Below are positions 1 to 10,803 of a stretch of 64,000 nucleotides of DNA, piece after piece. This stretch comes from Chlamydomonas reinhardtii (taxonomy: Eukaryota; Chlorophyta; Chlorophyceae; Chlamydomonadales; Chlamydomonadaceae). The stretch spans positions 1,876,515-1,940,514 of the forward strand of contig NC_057016.1 of assembly GCF_000002595.2 (NCBI RefSeq), read 5' to 3'. The position numbers and the translations under genes are program-made. The notes under the pieces were generated by a model. It saw only the letters and a program-made list of their open reading frames with translations, was not told the DNA's origin and ran no database searches. Position 1 is the first letter of the stretch. The number at the start of each line of letters is the position of its first letter.

Positions 1-732
1 CACCCACAGGCGCTCAAGATGCACGTGTGCGTCAGCGTGGGAGTGCGGGGGCGAGCGGGGGAATGACGGGGACTCAGGTCGAAGGGGAGTTAGGGGACAC
101 GACCTGAGGAGGGCGTGGTATGTTCAGGCTCGGAGCAACACACTCGGCAGGCTCCATCTAGTCATCAGGTTGGCGTGCCCCGTAGCGCATCATCTGCTGT
201 AACATTGCCTGGAAATGTGTCTAGTCGCGTGGTTAGCTGATGCCGTCAGGGTGCGAAAGCTTTGGGTGCCGGCTGGCGCCGGCAGCAACCTGGGGTTGCG
301 AGGTGCGTGCGTGCGTGGGGTCAGCGGGAAACGCGGGATTGGGCAACGCGAGCAGGTCATGCCTGAAACTTGCTGAATAATTAGCGTTGTATGCGCACAT
401 GATTTGACTGTATCATTGCACAATCACGCCTGCTAACAGACTAAAACAATTCCGCTGTTGACGAGTCTGAGAGAACGGGCACATTGTAAACCAACCTAGT
501 CAATTATTCATAGCAGGACCACAGATTGCTGTACAGACAAAACTACAGGCCCAAGGACCGCAGCTTGCTGTATTGACAAAAGGCTTGTTTCCATCCGCCT
601 GGTTTTCGGTCGTGCCGTTAGGGCCCTCGCTCTTATTGCGCATATCCAAGAACCTGCGCTGCCTTGAGGCCGCTAATGGGGTGATGCGGGCTCGGCTGGG
701 CTGACTCGTCTGCTGCCAGCTAGTGAGGCACG
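1..732. other. 5' flank and upstream intergenic DNA
   Basis: No convincing exon was found on either strand. TGTAA pentamers lie near 197 and 484 and could mark the 3' end of a plus-strand gene lying left of the window. Around 513-585 an imperfect ~35-bp direct repeat is visible, with a shared core AGGACC.CAG.TTGCTGTA. The last part is presumably the promoter and 5' UTR of the kinase that starts at 733. Confidence 0.4.
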
Positions 733-3700
733 ATGGCTGCTGCCCAGACCCCGCCGCTGCCCGTGGTTGACCCGGTCTCCAACTACGAGAAGCTGCACCG
801 CATTGGCGAGGGAACGTATGGTGTCGTTTGTAAGTCATAGACAGGTTTGGGCTTGTGCTGATCCCGTCAGGCTTGAGACAGGCCGCCGTTGCGCACCTCC
901 CCGAAGGCGCCGGCCCCACCCAGCTAACCATTAGGCACAAACACATACCCCGCCTCACCTCCAAACTGAACTGGCTGTGTTGCAGATAAGGCACGCGATC
1001 GCACCACTGGCGAGATTGTGGCGCTCAAGCGTGTGCGCTTCGACCGCTCGCGCGACGGCGTGCCGGTCACCAGCGTGCGCGAGCTGCGCGTGCTGCAGGC
1101 GTGCCACCACCCCAACATCGTACAGCTGAAGAAGGTGGTGACGGGATCGCAGGCTGACAGGTGCGGGGGTTTCATGTGCTGTCGATACCAGGGGAAAGGC
1201 AAACGGCATGGCGGCCGGGGCAACGGAGAGCTGTAAGAAGGGACCGGAGGGCAGCGTAAGCTTGCAGTGGAAACGGTCTGATGACGGGATCCTTTAATTT
1301 GCACGTTAACCACTTCTGCATGATGACTGCCGTAGCGTGTTCCTGGTGTTTGAGTATTGTGACCACGACCTGGGTCGACTGCTGGACTCCATGACACCGC
1401 CCGGAGGAGGAGGCGGCAGCGGTGGGGCGGGACGGCGGCCCTTCAGCATCTCGGAGGTGAAAGGCCTCATGCGGCAGGTGCGCTTGCACCAACGACGCGG
1501 CAGGATAGCGGCGCTGGGTGCGGAGATAGATGCGGAGCATGTTGTCAAGCCGGAGAATAGGAATGCGAGGAGTTCTTGGGACACCAGACACGCATGTGCG
1601 CGCACATTCTCACGGCAACCGATCTCAGCGCGTCCATGTCAGTCCTTGCCGCAGCGCAGCTGACAAGAACACCTTACACCTGATCCCGCTCACGCCATGC
1701 CACTTCACGCCATGCCACTTCATGCCACGCCACGCCATGCAACGAAACGCCGCGCCACGACTGCCACGCCCCTGCTTGCAGCTGCTGGAGGCCGTGTCGT
1801 TCCTGCACGACCACTGGATCGTGCACCGCGACATCAAGCTGTCCAACCTGTTGTACACACACACCGGCCACCTCAAGCTGTGCGACTTCGGACTGGCCAG
1901 GTGGCGGGGGCGGCGGCGGGGGGCGGCGGCGGGGGCGGTGGGGGCGGCTGCTGGAAGCGGCTTGGGCCAGGCAGTTCCGTTGTGGCTTGGGTGGTCGGCT
2001 ATAGCAGGACTGGGCACGTATGCCCTAAGCGGTTTAGATGCATGCATTTAAACTTGGAAGCGACCCAAAGCGCTTGCGCTAAGCTTGTGTCGGGTCCTTT
2101 GGGCTCGGGCCCGGAATCTGACAGCCCCTTCCAGCCTGACATGCTGCCCCGTGCTACCCCGCGATGCCACACTTGCAGGTTCTTTTCGCCCTTCGTTGCC
2201 AAGTGAGCGGGCACCGCGGCGGCGTATGGGTACTCAGACGGTCCCTCGGTCAGGCTGCATTGGCTCGATGCTCACTCTGTAGCTTAACCCTTGCCCGCGA
2301 GCACACCGTGCATGGTTCTACGAGAGTAAACCTAGGCCTTCTGCATCAGCGCATCTGCTGCCTGCTGCCCCTGCTGCCCCTGCTGCTGCCTGTTAAGGGA
2401 CCGCACGCCCAATGTGGTCACTCTGTGGTACCGCGCGCCCGAGGTACTGCTGGGCAGTGAGGAGTACGACGAGTCCATTGAGTGAGTGGAGAGGCATGTC
2501 CGGACTCGCAAAGCGGGTGCGACAAGGGGGAGCTCAGAGCGTCATTCAAGATACGCACCTCTTCCTGCCTCCCCACTTCAACCTTTGTAATCCAATCACT
2601 CCACTCCCCATGAACGGCTACCCCCATTCCAACTCCTCACGGAAATGCTGAAAGCATCCTCCCCCCACGCCGTCCCCACCTGCCCGCCTGCGCAGCCTGT
2701 GGAGCTGCGGCGCCATCCTGGCGGAGCTGCTCACGGGGGAGCCGCTGTTCCCCGCCGCCTCAGAGGCCGAGGCGCTCAACATGATGGCCAACCTGCTGGG
2801 AGCACCGGGAGAGCGCATCTGGCCGGTACGCGGCCACGCGAGGGGAGGGGTTTACGGGGGGAGACGGGTAAAGGGGACCGCGGGGACGGGGAAGGGGTTT
2901 TGGGGGCACTGCCGTTAGTTAGTGCCCCTTCCATGGAACTCATCCTGCACGAACATACACAGTACCCACGTACATGACCCCTTCCCTTGCCCTGTCTCGC
3001 GCACAGGGCATGTCGGCGCTTCCCAACGCCGCAAAGTTCGTGTTCCCCGCCCAGCCCTACAACTTCCTGCGCCGCCACATGACCGCCTCCTGCTCCGCCG
3101 GCGGGGGCGGCCTGAGCGAGGCCGGGCTGGCGCTGCTGAACGGGCTGCTCACATACGACCCGGCGCGGCGCATCACGGCGCGGCAGGCGCTGCGGCACGA
3201 GTGGTTCCAGGTGGGAGGGGGGCTGGCGGCAGAGGGCGGCCGGGAGGTGGGGGGAGGCGGGGGCGGGGGTGGGTGGGGTGGTTTTTACCAGGCCCAGGCA
3301 AGAATGGGTTGGGTCGGATGGGTGGGTAGTCGTCCCGAAGTACCCTGAGGAGGGCGGAGCGGAGGGAAGAGGTGTGCTGGATGACACGACGTTCACGCCC
3401 TGCGCCCGGTGCCCGGCGGTGTTTTCGATACCTATTGGATGTCGTGCCTTGCATGACGTATGTTCCTGGCCTGACCTGCAGGAAAAGCCGTACCTCAAGC
3501 AGCCCGGTGACATGCCCACCTTTCCATCCTCCCACGACGGAGGCCGGGCGTCGGCTCACCACCACGGCCACCACCACCACGCCGGCGCTGCCGCGGCCGT
3601 CGGTGGCAAGCGAGCGCTTTCGGAGGCGGCTGTTGGGCTACTGGCGGAGGCGAAGCGCCAAGCGCTCGGGAGAGCAGGGGCTGTAGGTGGTGGAGCTGGA

Positions 3701-3841
3701 GGCGGGGTCATTGCTGGGTTGGATGACAGGTTCGGGGCAGCGTTTGGTGGGGGCAGGGGAGGCGGCTTCGGGGGAGGTTGGGGTGGCGGAGCGGGTGGCA
3801 GCTTGCTGGAGGGCTCGGGTGTGCAGCTGGTTCGAAAGTGA
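733..3841 (+). CDS. CDK10: CDK10-like cyclin-dependent protein kinase
   Basis: Exons 733-829, 986-1160, 1336-1477, 1782-1900, 2179-2202, 2398-2481, 2696-2825, 3007-3210 and 3482-3841 join to 444 residues with all phases consistent. Seen: P-loop GEGTYGVV (about 25-32), catalytic Lys in VALK (47), a PVTSVRE helix where CDK10 has PISSLRE and CDK11 has [31 protein letters not shown] and DLWSCGAIL. After the kinase core come QPYN and the EKP...MPTFP tail, which match the CDK10 end better than CDK11. The family phosphorylates Ser/Thr-Pro sites with a cyclin partner (cyclin M for animal CDK10) in cell-cycle and transcription control. The C-terminal ~100 residues are a His-rich then Gly-rich extension not expected in animal CDK10. 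Exon 5 is only 24 nt. A TGTAA at 4122-4126 fits the 3' end. Assignment to CDK10 rather than another PITSLRE-like kinase is inference. Confidence 0.88.
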
Positions 3842-3937
3842 GGAGCCCACTGCGTGCGTGCCTGTGTGCTGTCTCGATAAATGCTTGTGGCGGCGGGAGC
3901 GGCATCTGTAGGCTGCAGTTTGGGGACGACCGCTCCA

Positions 3938-4126
3938 TTACAATTCACGTGTCACATACAGCGCAGAGAGGTGCGTGCGCACAGCCAGGGCTTGAGTTTG
4001 TCCCTCTTAACAACGAGCGCATTGCCGTATTGACCATGGACGCTTGTTGGAAGCATCCGCCCCTGTGTCCACGTGTGAGCGCCAGCGCTCAGTCGCTCAG
4101 GCAGGAGCCGCAGGACTGACATGTAA
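3938..4126. terminator. Overlapping poly(A) signals of convergent genes
   Basis: The plus strand has TGTAA at 4122-4126, about 280 nt after the kinase stop. The minus strand has TGTAA at 3942-3938, downstream of the small membrane protein gene that stops at 4455. TGTAA is the established volvocine polyadenylation signal. If both are used, the two 3' UTRs overlap by roughly 200 nt. Confidence 0.5.
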
Positions 4127-4454
4127 CAGGACCAGAGACCCGCCATTCCTCTGGGGAATTCGTCGTATAAACACATATCATACAACGGCAATGCAATACT
4201 GCGCGCTAGCGGCAGCGGACCGCCTACTCCCACGCACTGCTGCCTAGGTGCAGCAGTTGTTGCGCACCGGTGAGCACGCGCATTGTACTGTTGAATCGTC
4301 TTCTCATTTCCGTTGCAAGAATACCGTAATCGTGCTTTCCTCAGTGCACACGAGGAAGCAGCGGGCCAGCCCATCACCAAGCCATGCACCGACAGGCCTC
4401 ACAGCCTCATTATGTCGGCACGCGCGCGCTGCGCGTCAAAGCACGACCACTCTT

Positions 4455-5502
4455 TTAAATAGGAATGGCGTCCGTGATGAACTTAAACACGTCGGCTGGG
4501 GCGGCGAAAAGCTTGTTCGCCTGCAGGAGAGGTGGGTGGGGACAGTCAGTGATTACCGGTAGCAACCAGTAAACGCCACCCAGGGGTGACACAGCCCATC
4601 TCGCCCATCCATGCCCTTCTACAACGCCCCACGGCGCCCGTCCACACCAGGAGACACACCTGTCCGGCTGTCCATGCCACGCCACGCCACGCAGTAACAG
4701 GTCACACCATGGCAACTTCACCCACCTGAGGCTGTGCGCACAGGTAGATGAGGCAGCCGATGGGGTAGCAGATACCCGCCACTGCCGCGCCAATGCCGAA
4801 GCCTAGCGTAGGCCCGAGCATCTTGCATCTGAAGAAGGCAACATATGTGCGGGTTGCTGTGTCAAGCTGTATCATGCTGAAAATAAAGAGACCCGCTTGC
4901 TGCGGCACACCGCGGCATGCATCTCAGGCTCTCAGCGCAAACGGGGCAAGCACTCAGTACGCGCTTTCTCTGGGCTGCACGCCAAATGCTTGCCACTCAA
5001 ACTCTGTGCCGACGTTGTGAGAGCTTGTGCACAATATACGCGACTCACTTGCAAGGGTTCGAGCTGCCGCACTCTGCCGTTTGCGAGGGCGTGCACAAGG
5101 AGAAGGGGTGTTGCGGTTGATGGAGTGGGTTGGCAGGCACACAACAGCTTACAACCGACGCCCCGACACGCCATGCTCGGTTGGGGCGGGGAAGGGGTAC
5201 GGAACAGGAACATGGCGGCACCACTGTCACAACCCTGCCTCAGCCCATACACACTACCTGCCTCAGCCCGTACCTTGCCTCAGCCCATACACACTACCCT
5301 GCCACAGCCCATACTACCCTGCCTCTTACCTATGCAAACCATTCCGTATAGCTTGCCGATTTTTGCAAGTTAAAGCGGGCTGAGCTACCCGCAGAGTCTG
5401 TTCGTTTGATGCCCAGGCTCTGGACTGCGGGCAACGCGAGGGGGAAGGTGGCAAGCGGGGGGATCCCTGGAGGTGGAGACATGCTGAAGGTGCGGAAGCC
5501 AT
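4455..5502 (-). CDS. Small organelle-type membrane protein, unknown family
   Basis: Model: exons 5502-5330, 4876-4726 and 4520-4455, about 129 residues. An optional 15-nt exon (5063-5049) has a good GTGAGT donor and is phase-neutral. The N-terminus starts MASAPSACLHLQ and is rich in Ser, Arg and Ala with almost no acid, like an organelle transit peptide. The middle exon encodes a strongly hydrophobic segment (GFGIGAAVAGICYPIGCLIY) preceded by a conserved-looking MIQLDTATRTYVAFF stretch. The last exon gives a short tail ending in DAIPI. The two downstream exons are well supported by acceptor sequence (TTTATTTTCAG; CTCCTGCAG) and phase. The first exon is less certain because another frame of the same exon is open almost to its donor. 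Size and a single membrane segment recall small subunits of respiratory or photosynthetic complexes, but I recognise no family. Confidence 0.5.
5233..5325. repeat. Imperfect tandem repeat, CTCAGCCCATACACACTACC-type
   Basis: About three to four imperfect copies of a 25-30 bp unit built on CAGCCCATAC and CTACCCTGCC occur back to back. They lie in the first intron of the small membrane protein gene. Confidence 0.7.
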
Positions 5503-6208
5503 TCAGAGGGGCCAGGTCACGCATGAATGTCAAGCGCCGCTAATCGTCGTGAAACGTGTTGACGACGCTGGGTATCAACAACGGGTATGCAAAAGGCGAA
5601 GCGGCATAGTTGCCACGCTCACGAGGCGCGCCATTATGCGCGCGTTCTGCGCGGCCCTTGCATTGATTGCAACGCAGATATTCTGCTCATCAAGGATGCA
5701 CGCGCGATGGGTGACCAGAGCTGCTCACCTTGGAAAAGAACGTGCAGCGTGCGTTTCGAAGATGTCAGTTGAGTTTGACTGGAGGCTTTCGCAGGCTGGC
5801 TGTAACGTGTGGCAGACGTGTAATAGAATGATTAGAGCCCAGAGGGCTGACGACCAGCTTGCACCACCATTCCCGACATCTTGAATGCATCTTCCATGTC
5901 CAGATTGTCGACGTCACACCGCCCGACTCAGCGAACAACGCACTTGTGTCCCCGTTTCCTGATGCTAAGGCCATTGCACCTGCCAACGTTCACAGTCTAA
6001 GAAACCAACGTTCTCAGCGGACGCCAAGGCGGACGCTTTGAAAAGATCAGAAGGTGTGGTACACCTCGGCAAACGTTCTCAACGTCCCTCTTGTAACCAA
6101 TGCAATCTCAACGTAGCTTGGTCGGGTAGCGTGCCGTTGCACCATGTGCGGTGCCCTGCGGGCTCCTTGGGTTGCCTTGGGGGTTGTGGGCCCAGCAAGG
6201 ATCCACTG
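5503..6208. other. Intergenic DNA between two minus-strand genes
   Basis: Nothing firmly coding was seen. It should hold the promoter and 5' UTR of the small membrane protein gene and the 3' end of the metallo-beta-lactamase-fold gene. Donor-like GTGAGCAG on the minus strand near 5730 leaves room for a non-coding 5' exon. Confidence 0.4.
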
Positions 6209-6213
6209 TTACA
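6209..6213 (-). terminator. Poly(A) signal TGTAA for the MBL-fold gene
   Basis: TTACA on the plus strand reads TGTAA on the minus strand, 101 nt after the stop codon at 6314. This spacing suits a volvocine 3' UTR. Confidence 0.65.
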
Positions 6214-6313
6214 CGGTCCTGCAGACCCATCACCCTCCCACCCACCATCCCCCGATCCGCCCAATCCACACCACGCCCGGAAGCAGTTAACCCCTCTTGA
6301 ATAGAGCTAAATG

Positions 6314-8849
6314 TCACTCCTGCTCCTGCTCCTCCTCTGGCTGCTTGGGTGCCAGGAAGCTGTAGACACCTCCCACGCTGAGTGGTTGCATGCGTCCGGG
6401 GAATGCAGCCAGCAGCGCGGCCTGGAAACGAGCGTGTAGGCAGTGGGCGCTGGGTCAAAGCACAATGGCGGGGTTGGGCATACAGCGTGTGCAGCGTGCT
6501 CCCAGTGCAGCGATAACCGAAACGAGGGCAGGCGTAGCACAGCACCGGTTTACATGACACAATCATGCATCCACGCTGAGCCGATCCATGCACTTGTGCA
6601 CGACACCACTCCATCCCACGCAACTTTGCGTCACACGCGCGCGCCCGCCCGCCGCCGCCTCGTTTCATCCCCCCCTACGCCCCGAGCTGCTCACCTTGGC
6701 TCGCCAGCCTGTGCAGTGGCCCGCCAGGATCAGGTGCGGATCCAGGGCCTGCGTGTGCGGGCACGTGGTTGTGGGCGTGCGTGTGTGTGGGTGCGTGCGT
6801 GTGCGGGCACGTGGTTGTGGGCGTGCGTGTGGGTGCGTGCGTGTGTGGGTGGGTGCGTGCGTGTGTGTGTGTGGGGGGGGTGCGTGTGGGGGGGTGTGGG
6901 TGTGGTTGTGTGTGCGCGTGTGGCGAGAATGGGTCCCGGCAGCCGACGGGCGGAAGGCACGGCAGGATTACTAGGGCGATAGGCGCTAGGGCAGCAGCAG
7001 CGGCACGGCATCGGCATCGGCGACTGCAGAAATGCTCCACACCCGAGCCGCGTGCAGTGCGAAGGCACACCCCGGTCCGTACGGCATTTGTAAGTACCGG
7101 GGACGTTGCATGTACCATGCACGACACAGGTAGGGGCGGCCGCAACCGATGGGGTTTGCAGCCACGCCTCCGCGCCTCTGCCCCACGCACCTTGAGTGCG
7201 GCCAGGGTCTCGGGGATGCGCACCTCCATGTGGCGACTGGCCAGGTGCAGGCCTGACAGCAGATAAGGGGGGTTCAGGTCGGGGACAGGGAGGGGGGGGC
7301 GTGTTAAAGGGGTGGCAGTGTCGGTGGTGCATAGGTGCAAGTCCGTGTGGATGAGAAACAGTTGTGGACAGCGGCGCACGTGCCGGTATCCTGTCCCGCA
7401 ACGTTTGTGTTGATGGGGGTGGCAAACAAGGCGTTCAGCTACATGTGCCTCCGGGGGCGACGCGGACTGTGCATGCGGGCTCTCAGCTGTCGTTTGTTGT
7501 TCCATTGCCACCAAGCCACCACACACAAGCCACCACACACAAGCCACCACACACAAGCCGCCACACACAAGCCGCCACACACAAGCCGCCACACGCGAGC
7601 CGCCACACGCCAGCCGCCACGGCCTCACCTCCCACCACCGCGAACACGCGGCCGCCCGACACACGCGTCATGTGCTCCACCACGTTGACCACACCCGCAT
7701 GACTGCAGCCCGTGAACACCACAGCGCCCTGGCCTGGGGGAGAGGGAAGGGGAAGCGGGGGAGGGCGGAGGTCACACACCCCAGGGAGCAGGAGAAGGAG
7801 GCAATGGGTGGCCAGGTTCTGTGTTGCAGGGCGGATAAGTGGGCCTTCTGCGGCGGGAGAACAGCCCCAAGCTTAGGACCCTCACCCAAGACACAACATG
7901 CTAACATCGCTCACCCCGCACTTTGACGGCCAGGTAGCGCTCGTCCATAATGAGCGGGTCGAGCCGCCACACGCCGTCCGCCTGGGAGCACGACAAAGAG
8001 AGCAAGGTGAGTACAGAGCAGGAAGTGTGAAGAGGTCCCTACCCTACGGCAGGTCAGGTGCTGTCGCCATCTCACTCGCCGCCTGGTCTTGTGAAACCTC
8101 TCATGCGGTGCCCTCCACTCCGCTTCTCCCGCACAGTGCCCGTTTACACCAACCGTCTACCCCACCACCAACCCTGCCTATACCCTGCCTACACTCGCTT
8201 CGGTCCCTGCCCTCTTAACTTACTTCCCCACTTTCACCCAGCACCTGGCCTGGCCTGGCCCTAGTCCCCCGCACGCCCCCTGTGACTCACGCCCAGTGTG
8301 CCATGTCCGGGCTGCCCCGCCTCGAAGGCCGACCGGCGCGGCACCGCCCCAGACACGTAGAACAGCCCATCCAGCAGCGTGTGCGGCGACGCCTGGCGCA
8401 GCACCTCACACCCGGGAGAGCCCAGCTGCTCCCAGCTGACGTCCTGCCGGCCGGAGAGGAGGGGAGGGCGGGGCGTCTGGTGCGGTGTCCGGTGGCGGCC
8501 GTGGGGCGTACTTGAGAATCAATGCCAGGGAACCTAAAGGGACATGCTGCTAGTGACTACCACAGGCACGCAACGCACACGGCATAAAGCAAAATCGCCG
8601 CGACCACGCACCTCGTTGAAAGGCACGGCCTTGCCGTTGGGCATGATCACCCCGCGCCGTGCCGGCCGGTCGGGGTGCACATCAAACACAAACGGCGCCG
8701 GAGCCGCAGCCGCACCAGGCGCTGCCGTGCCGCCTGCCGCTGGCTCGCTGTTGGCGCGCGATTGGGATGCGGCCTGGGCCACGGCCGCGAATCCGCCGCT
8801 GTGGTCCACGTGCCTGTGTTAGTGAGCAGAAGGGAACGAAACACGTAGG

Positions 8850-8886
<37 letters not shown>

Positions 8887-9095
8887 GTGTGTGTTAAACA
8901 CAAAAACAAACGGAACAAAGCCGCTGAACACGCGTGCGCAGTTACGGACCAATACCTACGCCGGTTACCGAGCTCCGCGTTGGGCGATGTTGCCCCAGTT
9001 GTCACCTTGAGTATACTTACCCGCATATGTTGCCTGGAACCCCCTACCCGGGCGTTTGGCATTCAGCCTCGTCTCCGAGGTGCACCCGCATGCGC

Positions 9096-9146
<51 letters not shown>

Positions 9147-10476
9147 AAGAGCACAAGGAAAACGTTGCGTGTGTGTGTGTGCGTGTGCCCGGTCCCCCTG
9201 CTGGCACTCTCCCCCATGTCCCATGCAATGCGTTCCGCTGTGCTGTCCACGCCCACGACCACAACACACACGCCGCCTCCCGCCACCACCACCACCCCAC
9301 CAGTGGCTCAGCACCGCCGCGCCCACGTCGCGCAGCTGCACCCCCAGCCGCTCCGCGTTGCTTGCCCACAGGTCCGGCCGCGGCCCGCCGTCAAACAGCG
9401 CCGTACGCCGCAGCTGCCCCGCGCCATCGCCGTCGCCGTTGGCGCCGTCGGCGCCATCGGGCTTGACGGCAGCCGCTGGTGCGGGCGATGTGGCGGTGGC
9501 GGTGATAAGCAGCGACAGGCCGTGACCCGCCATGAGGGAGCGCGAGAAGTCCAGGCAGGGCCACTCGCCGGTCATGACGCGCTGCGAATTGCGAAGTGCG
9601 GAGGCAGATGGGGGTACGGGCATGGGCATGGGTACAGGGGTGCGATTGTTGAGACGAGGAGCCGGGGAATGCTGGAGGCAGGTAAGGGAGAAGGGCCGTT
9701 TGGCGTGCGCTGTCAAACCCAACAACGCCCTGCACCGCTCAGTCTTCACTATTCCGCCTTGGCACTCACTTCCCTGGCATTCACCACTTCCGAAGTCCCT
9801 CCAACACAGGTTAACCTCCACTCCGGCCCATAGCCCCCAACAACCACACGAACACACAGCGACCCCTTGTGATTTTCCAGCACAGGTAGTGCCCCCACAC
9901 CTGGATGCCTGCCGTGAACTCGGATGCGTACGGCGTGCGTGTGTCTGGATCCAAAGCCGGGTCGCAGCAGGCACATGGGGTTGACAGCCCGTCCGTCTCG
10001 TTGTCCACGATAGCTGTAACCACCACGCTCTCCACCTCCTTCACTTGCGCCCACAACGCTCGCGCCGCCTCCAGAGCCGCCTCGGAGTCTGCGTCCTTGT
10101 AGGCGCCGTACAAGTCATCTGAGGAGGCGGCCGGGGCGGCTGCCGCTGCAGCGGCGGCGCCCGGATGCTGGCTGCCTTGGGGCTGCATGGTGCTGCTGGA
10201 ATCTGCGCTAGCGGGCTGGAAGATGGTGGAAGCTACCGCGTTTAAAGCTGGGCGCGTAAGCGAGCAGTCCTTGGTAGGCGCAGCGGCCGCGTCTGCCGGA
10301 TGAGGGGCGGGAGCGAGCCGTTGCTTGGGCGAGGGGACTTCGGAAGGGGCGGAGCTCGGGCTCTGAGTTGGCAGGCGCAGCGGTTCGAAGGCAATATGTC
10401 TTACAGGGATGTCTGGGACGTGGACTAGAGAGCTCGGTGAAAAGGAAGAGCGTGTAAACTGCGCGCGAATGGCCAT
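6314..10476 (-). CDS. Metallo-beta-lactamase-fold hydrolase, RFA-P synthase-like
   Basis: Exons 10476-9901, 9581-9301, 8813-8612, 8443-8291, 7981-7915, 7733-7629, 7252-7191, 6748-6695 and 6421-6314 give 535 residues and close exactly. Seen: the metal-binding motif SHWHVDHSGG, split across the exon joint at 9301/8813 (about residue 285); a second metal motif FTGCSHAGVVN (about 434); GLHLAS; and a final GHCTGW (about 490). That order matches the branch of the MBL fold containing archaeal 7,8-dihydropterin-6-yl-methyl-4-(ribofuranosyl)aminobenzene-phosphate synthase, many members of which are generic MBL hydrolases. Substrate is therefore unknown. The first ~190 residues are Ser/Pro/Ala-rich and may include a targeting peptide starting MAIRAQFTRSS. 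The donor at 9901 (CAG/GTGTGG) is the weakest joint. It is divergently arranged with the gene at 10804. Confidence 0.82.
6756..6905. repeat. GT/GC-rich ~46-bp duplication in MBL intron
   Basis: A block beginning GTGCGGGCACGTGGTTGTGG (about 6755) recurs at about 6801 and then degrades into GTGTG and GGGTG runs. It lies in the intron between exons 7252-7191 and 6748-6695. Confidence 0.75.
7509..7620. repeat. Minisatellite, ~11-bp unit CCACACACAAG
   Basis: About ten head-to-tail copies of CCACCACACACAAG-like units are seen, drifting to CCGCCACACGCGAG at the right end. They end only ~10 bp from an exon edge (donor at 7629) of the MBL-fold gene. Confidence 0.85.
8853..8894. repeat. (TG)n tract
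   Basis: Nearly pure TG dinucleotides, bounding the left side of the ~200-bp dispersed repeat at 8895. Confidence 0.9.
8895..9097 (-). mobile_element. Dispersed ~200-bp element with (CA)n tail, copy A
   Basis: This stretch begins AAACACAAAAACAAACGG and ends in CGCATGCGCTGTG. It is nearly identical, in the opposite orientation, to 62960-63163. Both copies abut TG/CA tracts through the sequence TTAAA. Read on the minus strand the element ends GTGTTTAA(CA)n, which resembles the 3' end of a short non-LTR retroposon. It contains no coding potential. It sits in an intron of the MBL-fold gene (between exons 9581-9301 and 8813-8612). Confidence 0.65.
9098..9169 (-). repeat. (TG)n plus TTAAAGAGCACAAGGAA tail module
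   Basis: A TG tract (to 9143) is followed by TTAAAGAGCACAAGGAA and AACGTTGCG. The same module is exact at 38921-38946, and a related form is on the minus strand near 51785-51760. On the minus strand it reads as a short sequence ending CTCTTTAA(CA)n. Confidence 0.7.
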
Positions 10477-10803
10477 GCAAGTTGGGGAATAGTCTCGACT
10501 CGTGCAGCCCCCGAACGGGGCTTTCTCACGGAAGCGCAACTCTTCAGGACTACTGCCTTTGCGATAGAGTGTAATGCGTTGTCATGCAAGAAAGCTGCAT
10601 GTGGCAAATTCGTAGCTGGACCAGCTTCACAGTCGGAGTGCGTGCAGTACAGCGAGCTGCTTATTCCCTCGGTCATCTGTGAGTCTTTGTGATATATTTT
10701 AGAGCCCCGAGGCCAGAAGCTCCTTGAACTTGGCCAACTGCGAAGAACCGCGGGTCCGCGCTCGCGCGTCTCACGGCCTCGTCGAAACGCCGTTGTCGCC
10801 AGC
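10477..10803. promoter_or_regulatory. Divergent promoter, MBL-fold gene / 10804 gene
   Basis: Only 327 bp separate the two start codons, so both 5' UTRs and both promoters must share it. No clear TATA box was seen. The placement is inferred from gene orientation. Confidence 0.55.

Noticed and set aside
1-732. Open frames on the minus strand (e.g. 994-500)
   Set aside because: They overlap the first kinase exon antisense and show no motif or splice support.
7509-7620. Possible CRISPR array because of regular short repeats
   Set aside because: The units are ~11 bp with no unique spacers, and the genome is eukaryotic; it is a minisatellite.
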